From IMG/VR virus record IMGVR_UViG_3300045996_002223, positions 1 to 41,173 of that record: DNA of 41,173 nucleotides. The stretch is one strand, 5' to 3'. A program made the position numbers and the translations under genes. Position 1 is the stretch's first letter. Every line of letters begins with the position of its first letter. Positions 39,715 through 41,173 of this stretch are shown here, one piece after another. The notes under the pieces are model-generated. The model saw only the letters and a list, made by a program, of their open reading frames with translations, had not been told where the DNA came from and did no database searches. The stretch is from a virus.

Positions 39715-40382
39715 AAGCACTTTCTCGAGTTTGGGCAAGATTCCGTGTGTGGATCCAGCGCCCTATGGAGGAACTTCGCGAACGTATAGCTCGCGTGTGG
39801 CTCCTGGGCACTCTGGTGAACTGCAGTCCCAAGAACTACTTCAGCGCGTTCTATGAACTGTTCCACGGGCTGATTTTTGCGACTATGCCGTTCTGGCTCG
39901 GAGCACTGATCCTTACGGTCGTCAGCACAAGCACGAGCACGGTCGCCGCCGTCCCGGGACAAGAACAGAACCATTTCCTTGCGTATTGGCTTCCAACCTT
40001 TTGGAACAACGCCGTTTCAACATTCAGCCGAGGTGAACTGTTAGTGTTCTCCATTTCGCTGCTCAGCCCGACGCTGTGGCTGGCGACGCATGAACCTGAC
40101 GGCGCTCAGCATTTACCCCACAGGCGCCCCATTTCCACAATTGCAGTTGTAATCATCGTTATCGGCGCAGTGCTATTCGGCGTTCTGAAAAGTGGCGTCT
40201 CAGTCCTCACCAATGCAGTCTTCTGGGTGTCCGTATCCCTGACGATTCTGGCCGTGCTTCTGCGTTACCTTGTGCTGGTCTATCACGGATACCGCCTTCC
40301 AGCGCGCACGGAAAAGGAACTGCTTCGGCCGACGGAGCAATGGATGGAAACCGTGGACCTCCATAGGAGGGGCATGGCATGA
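39705..40382 (+). CDS. Four-helix membrane protein, 225 aa
   Basis: ATG inside the end of the methyltransferase gene (10-base overlap). A basic start (RVWARFRVWIQRPMEELRERIARVW) precedes four hydrophobic segments at about residues 52-74, 112-128, 145-170 and 173-194, with a C-terminal soluble part. Family unknown. Between a methyltransferase and a DGQHR protein, a membrane effector or anchor is conceivable. Confidence 0.6.
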   Translation: MGLKALSRVWARFRVWIQRPMEELRERIARVWLLGTLVNCSPKNYFSAFYELFHGLIFATMPFWLGALILTVVSTSTSTVAAVPGQEQNHFLAYWLPTFWNNAVSTFSRGELLVFSISLLSPTLWLATHEPDGAQHLPHRRPISTIAVVIIVIGAVLFGVLKSGVSVLTNAVFWVSVSLTILAVLLRYLVLVYHGYRLPARTEKELLRPTEQWMETVDLHRRGMA

Positions 40383-41173
40383 AAGGCACCAGCGAAACTC
40401 CTGTCTCCTTCGAAGTACGGGCTCTACGAGTAAAGCAACCCATTGGTGAGTTTTTCATTGCTTCGATTCCGTTCCGTCGGCTCGTAGAGATCTCGTACTT
40501 TGATGTTCGTCGCATGCTCAAAGAACGCGACGTCGAAGAGTACCTCGGTATCCAGCGACCTCTTAGCAAACAGCGCGTCGACGAATTGGGCGAATACGTC
40601 AACACGGTAGATGCCTGCTTCCCAACCGCAGTAATTCTCGCGATCGAGGAACGCTGTGCTTCCTTTGACGAACAAACCGGCATCCTGACGCTCGCCAACG
40701 ACTTGAATCCGGATGATGACCAGGATCCGATCCTATACGCTCAAATCGCAAAGGTACTTGATGGCCAGCACCGAATCGCCGGACTTGAGCAATACAACGG
40801 ACCTGACTTCGATGTCAACGTCAGCATCTTTGTCGACATCGAGCTAGAGGATCAAGCCTACATTTTTTCTGTTGTTAATCTGGCGCAGACCAAAGTCAAC
40901 CGAAGCCTGGCATATGACCTTTTCGAGCTAGCGAAGGCGCGAAGTCCACAGAAAACCGCGCACAACATCGCTGTAGCGCTCGACCGCCACAAGGATAGTC
41001 CGCTGCATGCCCGCATAAAGCGGCTGGGATCTGCCACACCTGGTAGATATGACGAGGTGCTCACTCAAGCAACGGTCGTGGAGGCTGTGATGCCGTTGAT
41101 CACAAGCACACCCGTCTCTGACAGGGATGCTCTGAAGCGGGGGAACTCATTGTCTGTGCCTACGCGCGAAGTT
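40379..41173 (+). CDS. DGQHR-domain (DndB-like) protein, 5' part
   Basis: An open frame from ATG at 40379 (ATGA overlap with the membrane gene; AGGAGG at 40365-40370, eight bases upstream) to the window end, 265 residues visible, no stop. It contains the family signature VLDGQHRIAGLE near residue 137, then FVDIELEDQAYIFSVVNLAQTKVNRSLAYDL and AHNIAVALDRHKDSPLHARIKRLG, in short pieces here. DGQHR proteins include DndB, the regulator of phosphorothioate modification, and related defence components. The gene runs past the window. Confidence 0.85.
   Translation, partial: MKGTSETPVSFEVRALRVKQPIGEFFIASIPFRRLVEISYFDVRRMLKERDVEEYLGIQRPLSKQRVDELGEYVNTVDACFPTAVILAIEERCASFDEQTGILTLANDLNPDDDQDPILYAQIAKVLDGQHRIAGLEQYNGPDFDVNVSIFVDIELEDQAYIFSVVNLAQTKVNRSLAYDLFELAKARSPQKTAHNIAVALDRHKDSPLHARIKRLGSATPGRYDEVLTQATVVEAVMPLITSTPVSDRDALKRGNSLSVPTREV

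Overview
The window holds most of a temperate siphovirus-type prophage in a high-GC gammaproteobacterial background. I would guess Xanthomonadaceae (Lysobacter/Stenotrophomonas/Luteimonas-like) from the GC-rich codon use and the type of small genes, but no host marker or rRNA is present, so the host name is an inference. No tRNA, rRNA or CRISPR array was seen.

Layout. (1) 1-1540: a possible flanking segment with a 55-residue Cys-motif protein, a short ATP-dependent DNA ligase catalytic domain and two uncertain small genes; 803-995 holds nothing I recognise. (2) 1547-25217, minus strand: the late operon, read from right to left. It runs Z-like minor tail protein, small and large terminase, Mor-like HTH protein, gpW-like joiner, lambda-type portal, S49 head protease with a nested scaffold start, an unusual decoration protein, a Mu gpT-type major capsid, head-tail joiners, tail tube, tail chaperone G/GT with a -1 frameshift site, tape measure, tail tip (DUF1833, NlpC/P60, J-like), an SGNH-hydrolase tail fibre, a second appendage protein, two holin-like proteins, an M15 endolysin, nested Rz/Rz1 spanins, a DUF6527-like protein, a small secreted protein and a terminator. 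(3) 25221-25482: a non-coding iteron block, probably the replication origin. (4) 25483-29342, minus strand: D5-like helicase, Toprim primase, CII-like and YdaS/Cro-like regulators, with one plus-strand gene inserted among them. (5) 29420-30739, plus strand: a CI/LexA-type repressor followed by a lipoprotein and a strong terminator. (6) 30780-38819, plus strand: an operator-promoter, then a tightly overlapped early operon of small genes, a ParB-like protein, a DUF4224 protein and a tyrosine integrase; a DUF1508 gene lies antisense near the end. (7) 38884-41173, plus strand: an overlapped three-gene set (Dam-type methyltransferase, four-helix membrane protein, DGQHR/DndB-like protein) that is less GC-rich and runs off the window.

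How it works together. The repressor at 29420 probably holds down both the leftward promoter (Cro/CII/replication/late) and the rightward promoter at 30793. Both regions carry the same CTATGCA half-site. The S24 Ser/Lys dyad implies SOS induction. Replication would use the Toprim primase and helicase at the adjacent iterons. Packaging and the portal are lambda-like while the capsid is Mu-like, so the head module is mosaic. The tape measure of 809 residues suggests a tail of roughly 120 nm, using the usual 1.5 angstrom per residue. attL and attR cores could not be identified by eye. The most novel-looking elements are the Dam/membrane/DGQHR cassette, the iteron block, and a 21-bp element repeated in the two longest gaps of the head operon.
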